A stretch of 64,000 nucleotides of DNA from the NCBI GenBank assembly GCA_025056455.1, contig JANWVY010000002.1:172737-236736 (forward strand), given 5' to 3'. The notes under the pieces were generated by a model, which had not been told where the DNA came from, made no database searches, and saw nothing but the letters and a program-made list of their open reading frames with translations. The translations under genes were made by a program, and so were the position numbers. Source of the stretch: Bryobacteraceae bacterium (GTDB taxonomy: Bacteria; Acidobacteriota; Terriglobia; Bryobacterales; Bryobacteraceae). This document shows positions 26,946-36,700 of the stretch, in pieces; positions within the stretch are counted from its first letter, which is position 1, and each line of letters opens with the position of its first letter.

Positions 26946-28220
26946 ATGACGCAAGCGGCGGGGATTCGATTGGTCCTGGCCAGCCTGCGGGCAATCTTGG
27001 CGGCCGGGATTTTGGCGCCTTTCGCCTTGGCGATGGCGCCCCCCGGACCTTATGACGGCGAAACGTTTCGCGGCCGGATCGCTTGGAGTTGCGATGGCAA
27101 TCACAACGACGAGGACGATTGGGCTGCCTCTCCGGTCGCCTTGGCGATCTTCGCCTTGGCGGGAGTCAAAGACCGTCTGGTTCACTTTCACTACAACAAT
27201 ATTCTTCCCAACACCAATCCGGCTTGGGAGAAGGAGCATGAACTCAGCATCTCGGGCGCGATTGAGCGCTACGGCTACAGCCGCTCCATTTTTTATGACT
27301 GCCGCCGTGATCTTGACGGCGCTGTAGCGGCCTTGATACACGCCATCAATCAATCATCCCCTTCGAACCCGCTCTATCTCATCCTGGCAGGACCGATGGA
27401 GGTTCCCTTCCTCGCGATTCAGAAGTCGGATCCGGCGAAACGAAAGTACGTTTATTGCATCTCCCACAGCCGCTGGAATGACGGCTTTGCGCGAGGCTAC
27501 CGTTTTCCCTATAACAAACGAGCTGTCATCCCCACGGGCATCCGCTGGATCCAAATTGCCGACCAAAACAAAGGATTGTCGACGGGACCCTTCGGCCGCC
27601 CTCACACCCCCGAGGAGTGGGCTCCGTGGCTGTGGATGCGAGACTCCAAGGGGGACAACGTGCGCTTCCTTTGGGAGCGGATGTGGGCAACCAAGCGCGC
27701 TGATTGCTCCGATGCTGGAATGGCCTACTTTTTGGTTACGGGTGATGAAGCGGCTTCGATCGACAAGCTGCGCGAGATGTTAGAACACGGGGTCAGGCCC
27801 CAGCGGGTGCGGTGGCGTCCTTGGGTGCGCCTCGAGGCCGAGAATTTTCTTGGCTTGGAAAATTTCGAGCTGGAGGACAGTCATCCGGAAGCTTCCCACC
27901 GTCTCAACCTTAAGCTTGTCTCCGGCGCCCGGACTGGCCGCATTTGGGTACCGTTTCACGAACCGTTCACCCCGGAGCGGGCTCGCTATGACGTGGAGGT
28001 GCGTTACTTACAAACGTCGGGACCGGCTTGCGAATTCACGCTGCTTGTCAACGGCTCACCTCGCGGTACGTCCTGGCATGCAGCCTGCACTGGCAGCTGG
28101 GCTGCGCAATCCCTCCCGTCGATTCAACTCAAGACCGAGGACCGCCTGGAGATTCGGACACAGTGCCAGCCCGGAGGCGAGCCCCGTCTGGATTATGTTC
28201 ATCTCACACTGAAGCGATGA
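26946..28220 (+). CDS. Secreted nucleoside-hydrolase-like protein with C-terminal carbohydrate-binding-like domain
   Basis: A 424-residue protein with a signal peptide (ending near APFALA) and GGGAG before the ATG. The mature start FRGRIAWSCDGNHNDEDDWAA holds an aspartate/asparagine cluster (D50, N54, D55, D57, D58) like the calcium-binding D-x-D-x-x-x-DD of inosine-uridine nucleoside hydrolases, but arranged as in the distant exported relatives found in Planctomycetes. The segment HFHYNNILPNTNPAWEKEHE follows. The C-terminal 130 residues (RLEAENFLGLENFELED onward, with YDVEVRYLQTSGPACEFTLLVNG) resemble a beta-sandwich carbohydrate-binding module. Its stop overlaps the next start (ATGA). The substrate is unknown; a glycan rather than a nucleoside is likely given the binding module. 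Confidence 0.6.
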   Translation: MTQAAGIRLVLASLRAILAAGILAPFALAMAPPGPYDGETFRGRIAWSCDGNHNDEDDWAASPVALAIFALAGVKDRLVHFHYNNILPNTNPAWEKEHELSISGAIERYGYSRSIFYDCRRDLDGAVAALIHAINQSSPSNPLYLILAGPMEVPFLAIQKSDPAKRKYVYCISHSRWNDGFARGYRFPYNKRAVIPTGIRWIQIADQNKGLSTGPFGRPHTPEEWAPWLWMRDSKGDNVRFLWERMWATKRADCSDAGMAYFLVTGDEAASIDKLREMLEHGVRPQRVRWRPWVRLEAENFLGLENFELEDSHPEASHRLNLKLVSGARTGRIWVPFHEPFTPERARYDVEVRYLQTSGPACEFTLLVNGSPRGTSWHAACTGSWAAQSLPSIQLKTEDRLEIRTQCQPGGEPRLDYVHLTLKR

Positions 28221-29968
28221 GACGCGCCTTGGCCATGTTTCTGCTTGCGGCGACAGTTAGTCCGGCTGCCTCTTCTTCTCGGCAGTTGCGCCTCGCTGTC
28301 GTGCAGTTGTCCCCGGGTCCGTCGTTGCAGGCGAACCTGGAGCGGATGCTCGAGTGGATCGGAGAAGCGTCTCGGCAGAGAGCCCGGGTTGTGGTTTTTC
28401 CCGAAGCCGCCCTTCACGCAACCGGCCGAACCGTTGATCACGATCTCCAAGCTGCTACGGAGGCCATTCAGCGGTCGGCGCAGCGCCACCAGCTGTATGT
28501 CTTGTACGGCGGACTGCACTGGTCTGGCCGGCGCCAGAAAGAGACAAACTGGATGAAAGTCATCTCGCCCGCTGGCGCTGAACTACTGCACTACGACAAA
28601 CTTTGGGAAATCCGGGACGCTCCGGCGCCAGAGCTTTTCCAAATTGACGGGATTCCCGCTGGCGCGATCTTGTGTGCCGATCGCTGGCTACGCGGGTTGG
28701 AGGATTTACCCGTGCAGCGAGGCGCTCAGATCCTCTTTGAGTTGTCCAACAATTTCGCTGTCGAGTGGGTCCCCGAGCTTCAATGGTATTGGTATGTGCC
28801 GCGAGCCCTTCGCAACTCGGTTTGGGTTGTGTTTGCCAACTCCGGTAATCGGATTCCGGGCCAGCCGGAACCTTGGAGCAAGGACGGGCCGCGGCATGGC
28901 CACAGCGCCGTGATCGCCCCGGACGGATCGCTGGCAGCGGCAGCGCACGATGATGGCGAGCAGTTGCTGGTTGCCGACATCGAGGTCAGTCGCGCAAGCC
29001 GTGCGGAAGCGCTGGCTCGCCGCCAGCATCCAGTTGTGGGCCGTTTCTGGCGCGCGGGCTTAGAGCAACTTCTCAATACGAGTTCATCGACTCCGATGCT
29101 GGCCCAAAAGGATTGTCCCAACACGGAGTTGACAGTCGCCACCGCGCAAATCGCGGAAACTTCCCAGCCAGATCGGAATGCCTTAGCGCTCGCGGAACGC
29201 ATCGCCGAGGCTTCCCGCCGCGGGGCAGACCTCATCGTCTTCGGTGAGCTGACCCTTACGGCAGGACGTGCCATCTCAAGCGAAAAGGTTCTGCCCCTCC
29301 TATGCCAAGCGGCCAAAGCCGGCCGGATCACGGTAGTCTTTGGCATGCCTTGGCAGCAGGATGGCAAGTGGCGGAATTCTGCCTTCGTTCTCGGTCCTGA
29401 CGGATCTCTTCTTACGCGATACGACCAAATGGTCGCCAGCCGGCCTTTCGATTCGGGCCGGCAACCAGCGTCCATGTGGTTTGAGGTGAGAGGCGTTCCC
29501 GCCGTGGTCACGATCGGGAAGGAAGTACTGTGGAATGAATTTGCGGAATTAGCGGCGGTGGCCGGAGCGCGTCTTCTGATCCATCTCGCCCGCCAGCCAG
29601 TGCCGGATCGCGCAGCGCACTTGCGCCGGCGTCAAACGGGCGCTGCCTTTGCCTCCTACGGCACCTTGACAGTGATGGCGAACGCAGCAGGCTATAGCGC
29701 GATCTGGGAAGACCTCAATGCTTCCGAAGAAACGCGTTCCGTATTACAGAAGCTGCCGCGTCCGGAGTTTGGCCCCGCACTCATCTTTTCACCGTTCTCG
29801 GCGAATTTGGTTGCCGAAGCTGGACAAGGGCCTTCTTTGATTCTGGCTCGACGGCGGATTCCCGGCCGGAATGACCATTACCCGCGACGGACGGCCCGCT
29901 TTCATCCTTCGATGGCCGCATGGTATGTTCGGGGAGCCTCAATCCTCATGGGACAGCCAGCTCAATAA
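28217..29968 (+). CDS. Exported tandem carbon-nitrogen hydrolase (nitrilase superfamily) protein
   Basis: A 583-residue protein with a signal peptide ([19 protein letters not shown]) and two nitrilase-fold domains. The first (about residues 24-285) has the full Glu-Lys-Cys triad: E63 in VVFPEAAL, K128 in HYDKLWE and C153 in AILCADRW. The second (about 305-575) keeps E344 (VFGELTL), but the lysine position reads RYDQ (Q404) and the cysteine position reads VTIGKEVLW (G434), so it should be catalytically dead. Nitrilase-family enzymes hydrolyse amides and nitriles and are usually cytoplasmic, so export is unusual. The ATG at 28217 overlaps the previous stop by 4 nt, implying translational coupling. 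The next gene starts 11 nt after its stop. Confidence 0.8.
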   Translation: MRRALAMFLLAATVSPAASSSRQLRLAVVQLSPGPSLQANLERMLEWIGEASRQRARVVVFPEAALHATGRTVDHDLQAATEAIQRSAQRHQLYVLYGGLHWSGRRQKETNWMKVISPAGAELLHYDKLWEIRDAPAPELFQIDGIPAGAILCADRWLRGLEDLPVQRGAQILFELSNNFAVEWVPELQWYWYVPRALRNSVWVVFANSGNRIPGQPEPWSKDGPRHGHSAVIAPDGSLAAAAHDDGEQLLVADIEVSRASRAEALARRQHPVVGRFWRAGLEQLLNTSSSTPMLAQKDCPNTELTVATAQIAETSQPDRNALALAERIAEASRRGADLIVFGELTLTAGRAISSEKVLPLLCQAAKAGRITVVFGMPWQQDGKWRNSAFVLGPDGSLLTRYDQMVASRPFDSGRQPASMWFEVRGVPAVVTIGKEVLWNEFAELAAVAGARLLIHLARQPVPDRAAHLRRRQTGAAFASYGTLTVMANAAGYSAIWEDLNASEETRSVLQKLPRPEFGPALIFSPFSANLVAEAGQGPSLILARRRIPGRNDHYPRRTARFHPSMAAWYVRGASILMGQPAQ

Positions 29969-29979
29969 GCCTTCGGAAC

Positions 29980-31536
29980 ATGCAGCCTCTCTACATTCAA
30001 GTTCACGCGAGCGACAATGTGGCGATTATTGTGAATCCTGACGGATTGGCGGCCGGTACGGAATTCCCCAATGGTTTGCGCTTGCGGGAAGCTATCCCCC
30101 AATCCCACAAGGTGGCGCTACGGACAGTGGAGCAAGGCGAACCAGTTCGCCGGTACGGACAAGTCATTGGATTCGCGAAACGCAGAATCGAAGCGGGCGA
30201 CTGGGTTCGCGAGGAGCTGGTCGAGCTGCCAACGCCACCGCCTCTGGATCAACTGCCGCTGGCCACCGCGGTTCCTCCCGAACTGCCTCCGCTTGAGGGA
30301 TACACGTTTCAAGGCTATCGCAACGCTGACGGGACAACAGGAACGCGGAATATCTTGGGCATCACAACCACAGTACAATGCGTGGCGCCCACCGTTGAGT
30401 ACGCTGTACAGCGCATCCGCCAGGAATTGTTGCCCCGTTTTCCAAATGTCGATGATGTCGTGGCGCTCACTCACACTTACGGCTGTGGAGTCGCCATCGA
30501 TGCTCCGGGAGCCGAGATCCCCATCCGTACGTTGCGCCATCTCGCCTCCCATCCAAATTTCGGCGCCGCTCCTCTGGTGGTCAGTCTAGGCTGCGAAAAG
30601 CTTCAGCCGTCACGGTTGTTCCCCGACCAGCAGCTGCCCTCGGCGAGCGGGCCGCATTTGCCCGTCTTAAGCGCAGAAGCTTACTTGATTCGCCTTCAGG
30701 ACCATGAACTGCGAGGTTTTGCAGAAACTGTGGCGGCCATTTTGCGCTATGCCGAAAAACGGCTCGAAGAGCTGAACCGCCGCCAGCGCGTTGCGTGCCC
30801 TGCTTCGGAACTTTCAGTGGGTTTGCAATGCGGCGGCAGTGACGCTTTCTCAGGCGTAACCTGTAACCCCGCCGTCGGATTTGCTGCGGATCTATTGGTC
30901 CGCGCGGGAGCTACGGTGATTTTTGGGGAAGTGACCGAAGTTCGAGATGCCGTCCACTTGTTAACGCCTCGCGCAGCAACGGTTGATGTGGCCTTGGACC
31001 TGATCCGGGAAATGCGCTGGTATGACGAATATTTGGCGCGGGGCCGGGCCGACCGCAGCGCGAATCCCACACCCGGCAACAAGCGCGGCGGCCTGGTGAA
31101 CGTGGTGGAGAAAGCTTTGGGCTCCATTGCAAAATCCGGCACTTCCGCCCTACGGGCAGTGGCCGGGCCAGGCGAGCGCGTGCGAAGCAAAGGGCTGGTC
31201 TTCGCTGCCACGCCAGCCAGCGACTTCATCTGTGGCACGCTCCAGTTGCCCTCCATGAACCTTCACGTGTTCACAACAGGCGAGGGCTCACCCTACGGAC
31301 TTGCCTTAGTCCCGGTGGTCAAGGTTTCCTCCCGTACGGCTCTCGCAGAACGCTGGCCTGACCTGATTGACATCGATGCAGGCCGCATTGCCACGGGCGA
31401 GGCCACGATTGCCGAACTTGGGTGGCAAATCTTCCACTACTTGTTAGAAGTGGCTAGCGGGAGCAAAAAGCCCTGGGCCGAACGCTGGGGGTTGCACAAC
31501 GCCCTCGCCTTGTTCAATCCCGCCCCGGTGACCTAG
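29980..31536 (+). CDS. UxaA/GarD-family sugar-acid dehydratase (altronate/galactarate dehydratase-like)
   Basis: A 518-residue cytoplasmic enzyme begun at ATG 29980; an earlier start at 29920 would overlap the neighbour. The N-terminal SAF-like domain ([16 protein letters not shown] to [14 protein letters not shown]) and the C-terminal UxaA/GarD catalytic domain are joined in one chain, as in full-length altronate and galactarate dehydratases. Conserved elements are [53 protein letters not shown] and the ending [16 protein letters not shown]. These enzymes are iron-dependent lyases removing water from aldaric or aldonic acids to give 2-keto-3-deoxy products. The choice between altronate and galactarate cannot be made by eye. 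It is 11 nt behind the tandem nitrilase gene, so co-transcription is very likely. Confidence 0.85.
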   Translation: MQPLYIQVHASDNVAIIVNPDGLAAGTEFPNGLRLREAIPQSHKVALRTVEQGEPVRRYGQVIGFAKRRIEAGDWVREELVELPTPPPLDQLPLATAVPPELPPLEGYTFQGYRNADGTTGTRNILGITTTVQCVAPTVEYAVQRIRQELLPRFPNVDDVVALTHTYGCGVAIDAPGAEIPIRTLRHLASHPNFGAAPLVVSLGCEKLQPSRLFPDQQLPSASGPHLPVLSAEAYLIRLQDHELRGFAETVAAILRYAEKRLEELNRRQRVACPASELSVGLQCGGSDAFSGVTCNPAVGFAADLLVRAGATVIFGEVTEVRDAVHLLTPRAATVDVALDLIREMRWYDEYLARGRADRSANPTPGNKRGGLVNVVEKALGSIAKSGTSALRAVAGPGERVRSKGLVFAATPASDFICGTLQLPSMNLHVFTTGEGSPYGLALVPVVKVSSRTALAERWPDLIDIDAGRIATGEATIAELGWQIFHYLLEVASGSKKPWAERWGLHNALALFNPAPVT

Positions 31537-31611
31537 AAGATCGCAACGCCTTTTCTGACCAGAAGTTGTTGTGGACCCGCCGGGAACGCCATCGTGAAAC
31601 AATAAGGCTCT

Positions 31612-32040
31612 ATGCGCCAATTTCTCTTGCTCTCCATCCTCGCCGTGGCAATAGTGTTCGCTCTTGGATTTTGGGCGGGCGTCCACCAGGGATACGCCGC
31701 GGCGGCCAACCGCGTTTATGAACTTCGCACCTACCATACACACGAGGGAAAACTTCCGGATTTACTTGCCCGGTTCCGCGATCACACAACCAAGCTTTTC
31801 GAAAAGCATGGCATGACCAATGTTGGATATTGGGTGCCAGTTGACAAGCCGGCCGCCGATTCCACGTTGATTTATGTGCTTTCCTACCCGAGCCGTGAGG
31901 CGGCCAAAAAAGCCTGGCAAGGATTTATGAATGATGAAGAATGGAAGCGGGTCAAGGCGGCCTCCGAGGCCGGCGGACCGATTGTCAAGAAAGTCGAGTC
32001 GGTTTATTTAGAGCCGACGGACTTTTCGCGTTTGAAATGA
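31612..32040 (+). CDS. NIPSNAP-family protein with N-terminal membrane anchor
   Basis: A 142-residue protein with a hydrophobic N-terminal segment (LLSILAVAIVFALGFWAGV) that may be a signal anchor. It is followed by one NIPSNAP domain: VYELRTYHTHEGKLPDLLARFRDHT, LFEKHGMTNVGYWVP and the closing ESVYLEPTDFSRL. NIPSNAP domains have a ferredoxin-like dimeric alpha-beta-barrel fold and are found in bacterial exported proteins of unknown role. AAGG lies at good spacing before the ATG. The gap to the dehydratase is 75 nt without an obvious terminator, so it may be the last gene of that operon. Confidence 0.85.
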   Translation: MRQFLLLSILAVAIVFALGFWAGVHQGYAAAANRVYELRTYHTHEGKLPDLLARFRDHTTKLFEKHGMTNVGYWVPVDKPAADSTLIYVLSYPSREAAKKAWQGFMNDEEWKRVKAASEAGGPIVKKVESVYLEPTDFSRLK

Positions 32041-32110
32041 CCGGGGTGGGCGGCAAGTGGCCTTTTTGCACACCTCCCGCCAGCGCCGTCTTGCCAACGA
32101 CTTCGGTTTC

Positions 32111-33355
32111 CTAGCGACTCACGCTGACAGCTTCTTCAACAGGAGCGCTCTGTTTCCGTCTCTGCCGCCAAGCGCGAAAACGCCGTAGAGTCAGGGCGAG
32201 GCCAGTCCAAACCAAGACAGCTGCTCCGGCAGAGACCACTCCAGCGATGGTTTGGCCTGCAAATCCCAGTGCCTCACCGGTGTGAATGAAGCGTAACCAC
32301 AATCGCCACTGCCGGCCGCGGGTCAAGCGATCAAATGTTTCGTGCTGAACCACCTGGCCTGAGGCGCGGTCCACGGTGAGCGTCGAACGAAGATCAACCC
32401 GGCCCCGGTGCGATCCGGCGATTGTCAAGCTGAGCCGCGGTCCCGGCGCGGCCCGCCAACTCATCGACTCCCAAGCTGGCACAAGCTGTTCGGCGAGTCG
32501 ACAGGCCTGGTCCAAACCTGCCGCTAGACCAGCATCCGACTCCCGCTGGTGCGCCGCAGCGGCGGATTCTTGCGGATGGCTTGCAGTGCCGTCCGGGCCG
32601 GTTTTCTGGACCGTCCTAGCTGGCCGCTGGCTTGAAAAGTTCTTCTGCGCACTTGCGCCAGGAGAAGCAGCAACGGGCCGTGGCGGAGGATTGTCGCCGG
32701 CTAGCCGATAAACTAGATCCGTGGCCCAGGGATAAGAAATCACGAGCGCGCCCAAAATGATGGCGATCAGAGGCAGCGCTGACCAGATGCCGATGACGTT
32801 GTGCCAGTTAAAATCTCGCGCTCTTCCCGACAGCCCTCTGCGAAAGAACAACACTGCCCGCACGTGTTGCCAGCTCCACCGGCGAGGCAGCCACAAATAC
32901 ATTCCAGTCAGAACGATGAATAGAAAAATGAAGTTCGCCGCACCCGTGATGGCCTTCCCCACGGGGCGCCGCGGACCCTCGAGTGCCAGCCAGCGGTGCC
33001 ACTCCACAACCGTTCGAAAAAATTTTCGCAGCTGGGGCGAGGGAACTCCGAGCAGCTTGCCCGAATAGACATCGAGATAAAACACGTCAGCGCCAGCTGC
33101 CACCTCAGCGGGCGCCGTGGGATCGGAACGCAAGGTTAGTGAGGAAGCTGGCCGCCCAGTCTGCTCCTGAAAGGCGCGGAGCAGCGCTTCCGGAGCCATC
33201 CGCTCGCCGAGCGGCGTGGAGCGGATGCCGCGGTCAGCCCAAGCTAGCATCTGCCGTTCGTACATGAGCAGGACGCCGGTCACGCACAAAATCAAAATAA
33301 CAACCGCGGCTGTTAGGCCAATCGTTAGGTGTGTCCAAAAAAGAATCTTGCGCAT
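32111..33355 (-). CDS. PepSY-associated TM helix membrane protein (PiuB-like)
   Basis: A 414-residue inner-membrane protein with four predicted helices: residues 10-30 (LTIGLTAAVVILILCVTGVL), about 135-155, about 195-215 and about 370-395. The sequence carries the PepSY-TM hallmarks VEWHRWLALEGPRRPVGKAITGAANFIFL, NWHNVIGIWSALPL and RFIHTGEALGFAGQTIAGV, with several conserved histidines. Related proteins are often iron-regulated and lie next to TonB receptors for siderophores. Here it is adjacent to the receptor at 33733-37137 but on the same strand downstream of it by 377 nt. A low-complexity Ala/Ser/Gln linker occupies residues 225-275. Iron reduction or transport is inference. Confidence 0.8.
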   Translation of the reverse strand: MRKILFWTHLTIGLTAAVVILILCVTGVLLMYERQMLAWADRGIRSTPLGERMAPEALLRAFQEQTGRPASSLTLRSDPTAPAEVAAGADVFYLDVYSGKLLGVPSPQLRKFFRTVVEWHRWLALEGPRRPVGKAITGAANFIFLFIVLTGMYLWLPRRWSWQHVRAVLFFRRGLSGRARDFNWHNVIGIWSALPLIAIILGALVISYPWATDLVYRLAGDNPPPRPVAASPGASAQKNFSSQRPARTVQKTGPDGTASHPQESAAAAHQRESDAGLAAGLDQACRLAEQLVPAWESMSWRAAPGPRLSLTIAGSHRGRVDLRSTLTVDRASGQVVQHETFDRLTRGRQWRLWLRFIHTGEALGFAGQTIAGVVSAGAAVLVWTGLALTLRRFRAWRQRRKQSAPVEEAVSVSR

Positions 33356-33732
33356 TCGCTGATTTCACTCCGCTGCACGAGGCGCACCCTTCGGGTCGTT
33401 TTCAGGGTAGTATTCTGAGCCTATCTTACTTGCAACGTAGTGTCAATAAGAGAGGCGACCCCAACCCTTGCCTCTCAGCCCTCATCACTATCCCGTTTTC
33501 TAGGGGAGTTTCTGCTGCGTGGCGCAAGAAAGGCGGAAGAAGCAGAGCGCGGGCTTTGCTGGCTGCGCTCCATATGATGCAATTGGATTGCGGTTGATAA
33601 TCGGGCGCGGCCGCTAGCGTTTTCGTGCTCTTGCAGGAGAATGACTCTCCTCGCAAGCTGATTGAGACGTCACCCGTTGACTAGGGGTTGGCGTCTCTGG
33701 CCTGGCTCGGGACAAACGGCAAAATGCTTCCC
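33356..33732. other. 377-nt gap with one imperfect hairpin
   Basis: No gene is visible on either strand. A stem-loop at 33630-33657 (CTTGCAGGAGA, loop ATGAC, TCTCCT-C-GCAAG, one bulge) lies about 76 nt beyond the stop of the minus-strand receptor. No T run follows on either strand, so a factor-independent terminator is doubtful. The right part should contain the receptor's 3' untranslated region and the left part the promoter of the PepSY gene. I see no Fur-box match by eye. Confidence 0.4.
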
Positions 33733-36700
33733 TCACCACTCCAGCCGAAACACGATCAGGTGGTTGGGTTGCGCCGTGCCAATATCGGAAAAGCCGCCCC
33801 GAGTGGCCGTTCCGATTCTCCCGAAATTGGCAAGATTCTGGCGGTCAAATACCGAGTTCGGTTGGCCGTAGTTCGGACTCTTAAAGGGATTATTCATATC
33901 CCAGCGCAGGATGAAGCGGGCCCGTTCATAGAAACTCCACTGCTTGGACAGTGAGAATTGCGGCCAGGTGAGTCCCGGCGCTTCAATGATGTTGCGTCCC
34001 ATCGTACCGGGGGTAAACTGCGCCGGATATTCAAAGGCGGCTGCATTGAGGTAAGGCACTTGGGCTTGGACCGGGAAGCGATGCGGACCAATGTTCCAGT
34101 TTTCTGTGACAGGCTTGACACCAGGCACAAGGTTGGGTCGCAGCGCACCCGGCAAATAAAGGTTGGGGCTTCCTGCAAAGGAAACCGTAAAGGGCGGCCC
34201 GGATTGAAAGGTTTGGGTGTAGGCAAGATCCCAGCCGCCGGCGAGATGGTTCAGAACGCCGCCGCGATTCATCCACGGCCTACCCTTTCCAAACGGCAGC
34301 TCATAGGTCATCACACTGACAAAGCGGTGGCGGATATCGTAGTTGGCGCGCGCTTTCTCGAGAGCCCGGTTGTAAAAGGTGATCCCGCTTACATCCCCGT
34401 CCGTGTCACCGTTGTTCAGAGATTTAGAGAACGTGTAGAAGGCGTTCATCAACAATCCGTGGGAATAACGTTTTTCCACGCGAAACGTGACGCCATGGTA
34501 GGAATTGTCGCCGTAATTCGAATAGTGGCGAATGGCTCCAAAGTGCGGATACGGCCGGTAATTCTGACTGGCCTGAAAAATCGTACGCAGCACGGCCGGG
34601 TCTGTGGAAATGTCCAGCGGAATTTGATTGATGTCCCAAGAATTCAGCAACCGCACGCCGCGTGAGCCTTGGTAGATGGTTTCAAGCAGCCAGTTTTGAG
34701 AGAAGTTCCATTGAAAACCGCCCGACCAGTTCATGATGTACGGCATCCGCATGTTGGGGTCAAACCAAGAAGCACTGCGGTTTGCAAAATTCGCTCCGGT
34801 AAAGGGCGCCGAGCCATCTGGATTGATATTGAAGCGGATGGGGGGCGGCCCCTGGCTCAGCTGAAAAACCGGCCGCGGATCACCTGGGGGCGCTTGTACG
34901 GAGGCGATGGCAAAATACTCCTCAAAATTTTGATTGAGGCCGTTGGTCATGAGATCTTGTGTAATCACACCAAACGCGCTGCGAAAAACGAGGGTGGGCC
35001 GCAGTTGCCAGGCCACGCCCACCCGCGGCTGGAAGTTGTTGAGGTCCTTGGAGGCCAAAGGCCCTTTTGGATGCGTGATCGCGCCCCGGCGGCCGGTCAC
35101 CGGATCCACAGCGTTCGGATCGAACTGCGACTGGAAGCCGTATTTGGTTCGGAACGGAGACTCATAGCTCCAACGCAGACCGAGGTTCAACGTCACAGTG
35201 CGGAAAATCTTCCAGTCATCCTGAGCGTAAAAGGCGTGAGAAGTCCAGCGGGGCAGCCACGTCGTGAGAGCCTGCGTGAATTCGGCGTTGCTCACTGAAC
35301 CGAGCAAAAACGCTGCAAACGAATTTCCCGTGTTCGGCCGGAAAGGGAAGTCCGTGCCACCAAAGCGATACGTTCCGGACGGCAGAGCGGGCGCAAGCGA
35401 ATTGTAGCGGGTCTTAATCAGCTCATAGCCAAACTTCGCCGTGTGGCGACCGATCACTTTCGTTAGGTTGTTCTGAAACGTCATGTCTTCGCCGACCTCT
35501 TGGGAAGCTGAAAGGCCAGCGTTATTCTGCCGGAAAAACGTGTTTCCGCTGGTGCAAATCGATTGGTTGTTGCAGTCTTGGAAATTGGGGAACGTTGCGT
35601 CGCTTACGTTGGGAATTCCAAGCTGTCGCGCCCAGCCCTGATTCAGTGTCGAAGGAAAGGCCGTACCGCGGCGGCGGTTGTACCCGACGCGGGCCTCGTT
35701 AATCAGCGTTGGAGTGATGGTATAGGTGTCCGACAACACCACGTTTCGCTGATCAATCGGAATCGGCACCGCACGCCAGTCATAAGCGCGCCAAGCAATT
35801 TCGGGGGACCATCGATCCCGCCACGCGCGATGCCGCACATGCGAGTAGCGTCCAAACATCTTGTGATTGGATGAGAACTGCTGGTCAATCTTGCCATCGA
35901 AACGCGTGCGATAGGAACGGTAGGTCGTCGGCGCGATCAAGTTATTCGTCGGCCCGAAGGCGCGATTAATGGCGCGATCCGGGTTATTCTCTGGCGTGTA
36001 GGGATTGCGGGCGAGAAAATTTCGTACGGCTGGGTCAAATCTTGACTGCGGCACCTGGTTGTTCGGAAAGGGTTGGCGCGTCCAGCAAGGCACTCCTGCT
36101 TGCGGGCAGTCTGAACTTAAGCCAAACGTCGTCGTTGCGGGATCGAAGATGGGATTCAAACCGCCGAAGTTAAAATTGCCAGCCAGCATCTCGGGCGAGG
36201 GCACCGCCACGGTCGCCGTCTCACCGCCTTTTTCGTGGTGGCGTTGAAAACCGAACAGCCAGAACGTCTTATCTTTGCCGTTATACAGTTTGGGGATGTA
36301 GACGGGCCCACTCATCATCCCCGAAAGCTCATGGTAGGTGAAGGGATTGTTCCGCGGCAGCTGTTCTAACCGGTTGCGGTGGATAAGCACTTTTTGGATG
36401 TATCGATCTTCCGCGGAACCGTGCCATTGATTGGTTCCGCTGCGGAAGACGGTTAAGAAAAGTCCTCCGGCCGAGTGTCCAAATTCTGCGGGCATGCCCG
36501 TGGTAAAGAGCTTCACTTCTTGCAGCGCATCGATGGACGTCGACATGACCTGATTGGTGGTTGCCACCATCGCCCTTACCGGCTCCTTGCCGCTGATGCC
36601 GTCCATGGTGTAACCCAGTGAGCGCTCGCGCTGACCAACTACGTGTTGGCCGTTGATGTTCGACGTGGACGGCAAATACAGCAAAATGCGAAAGGCGTAT

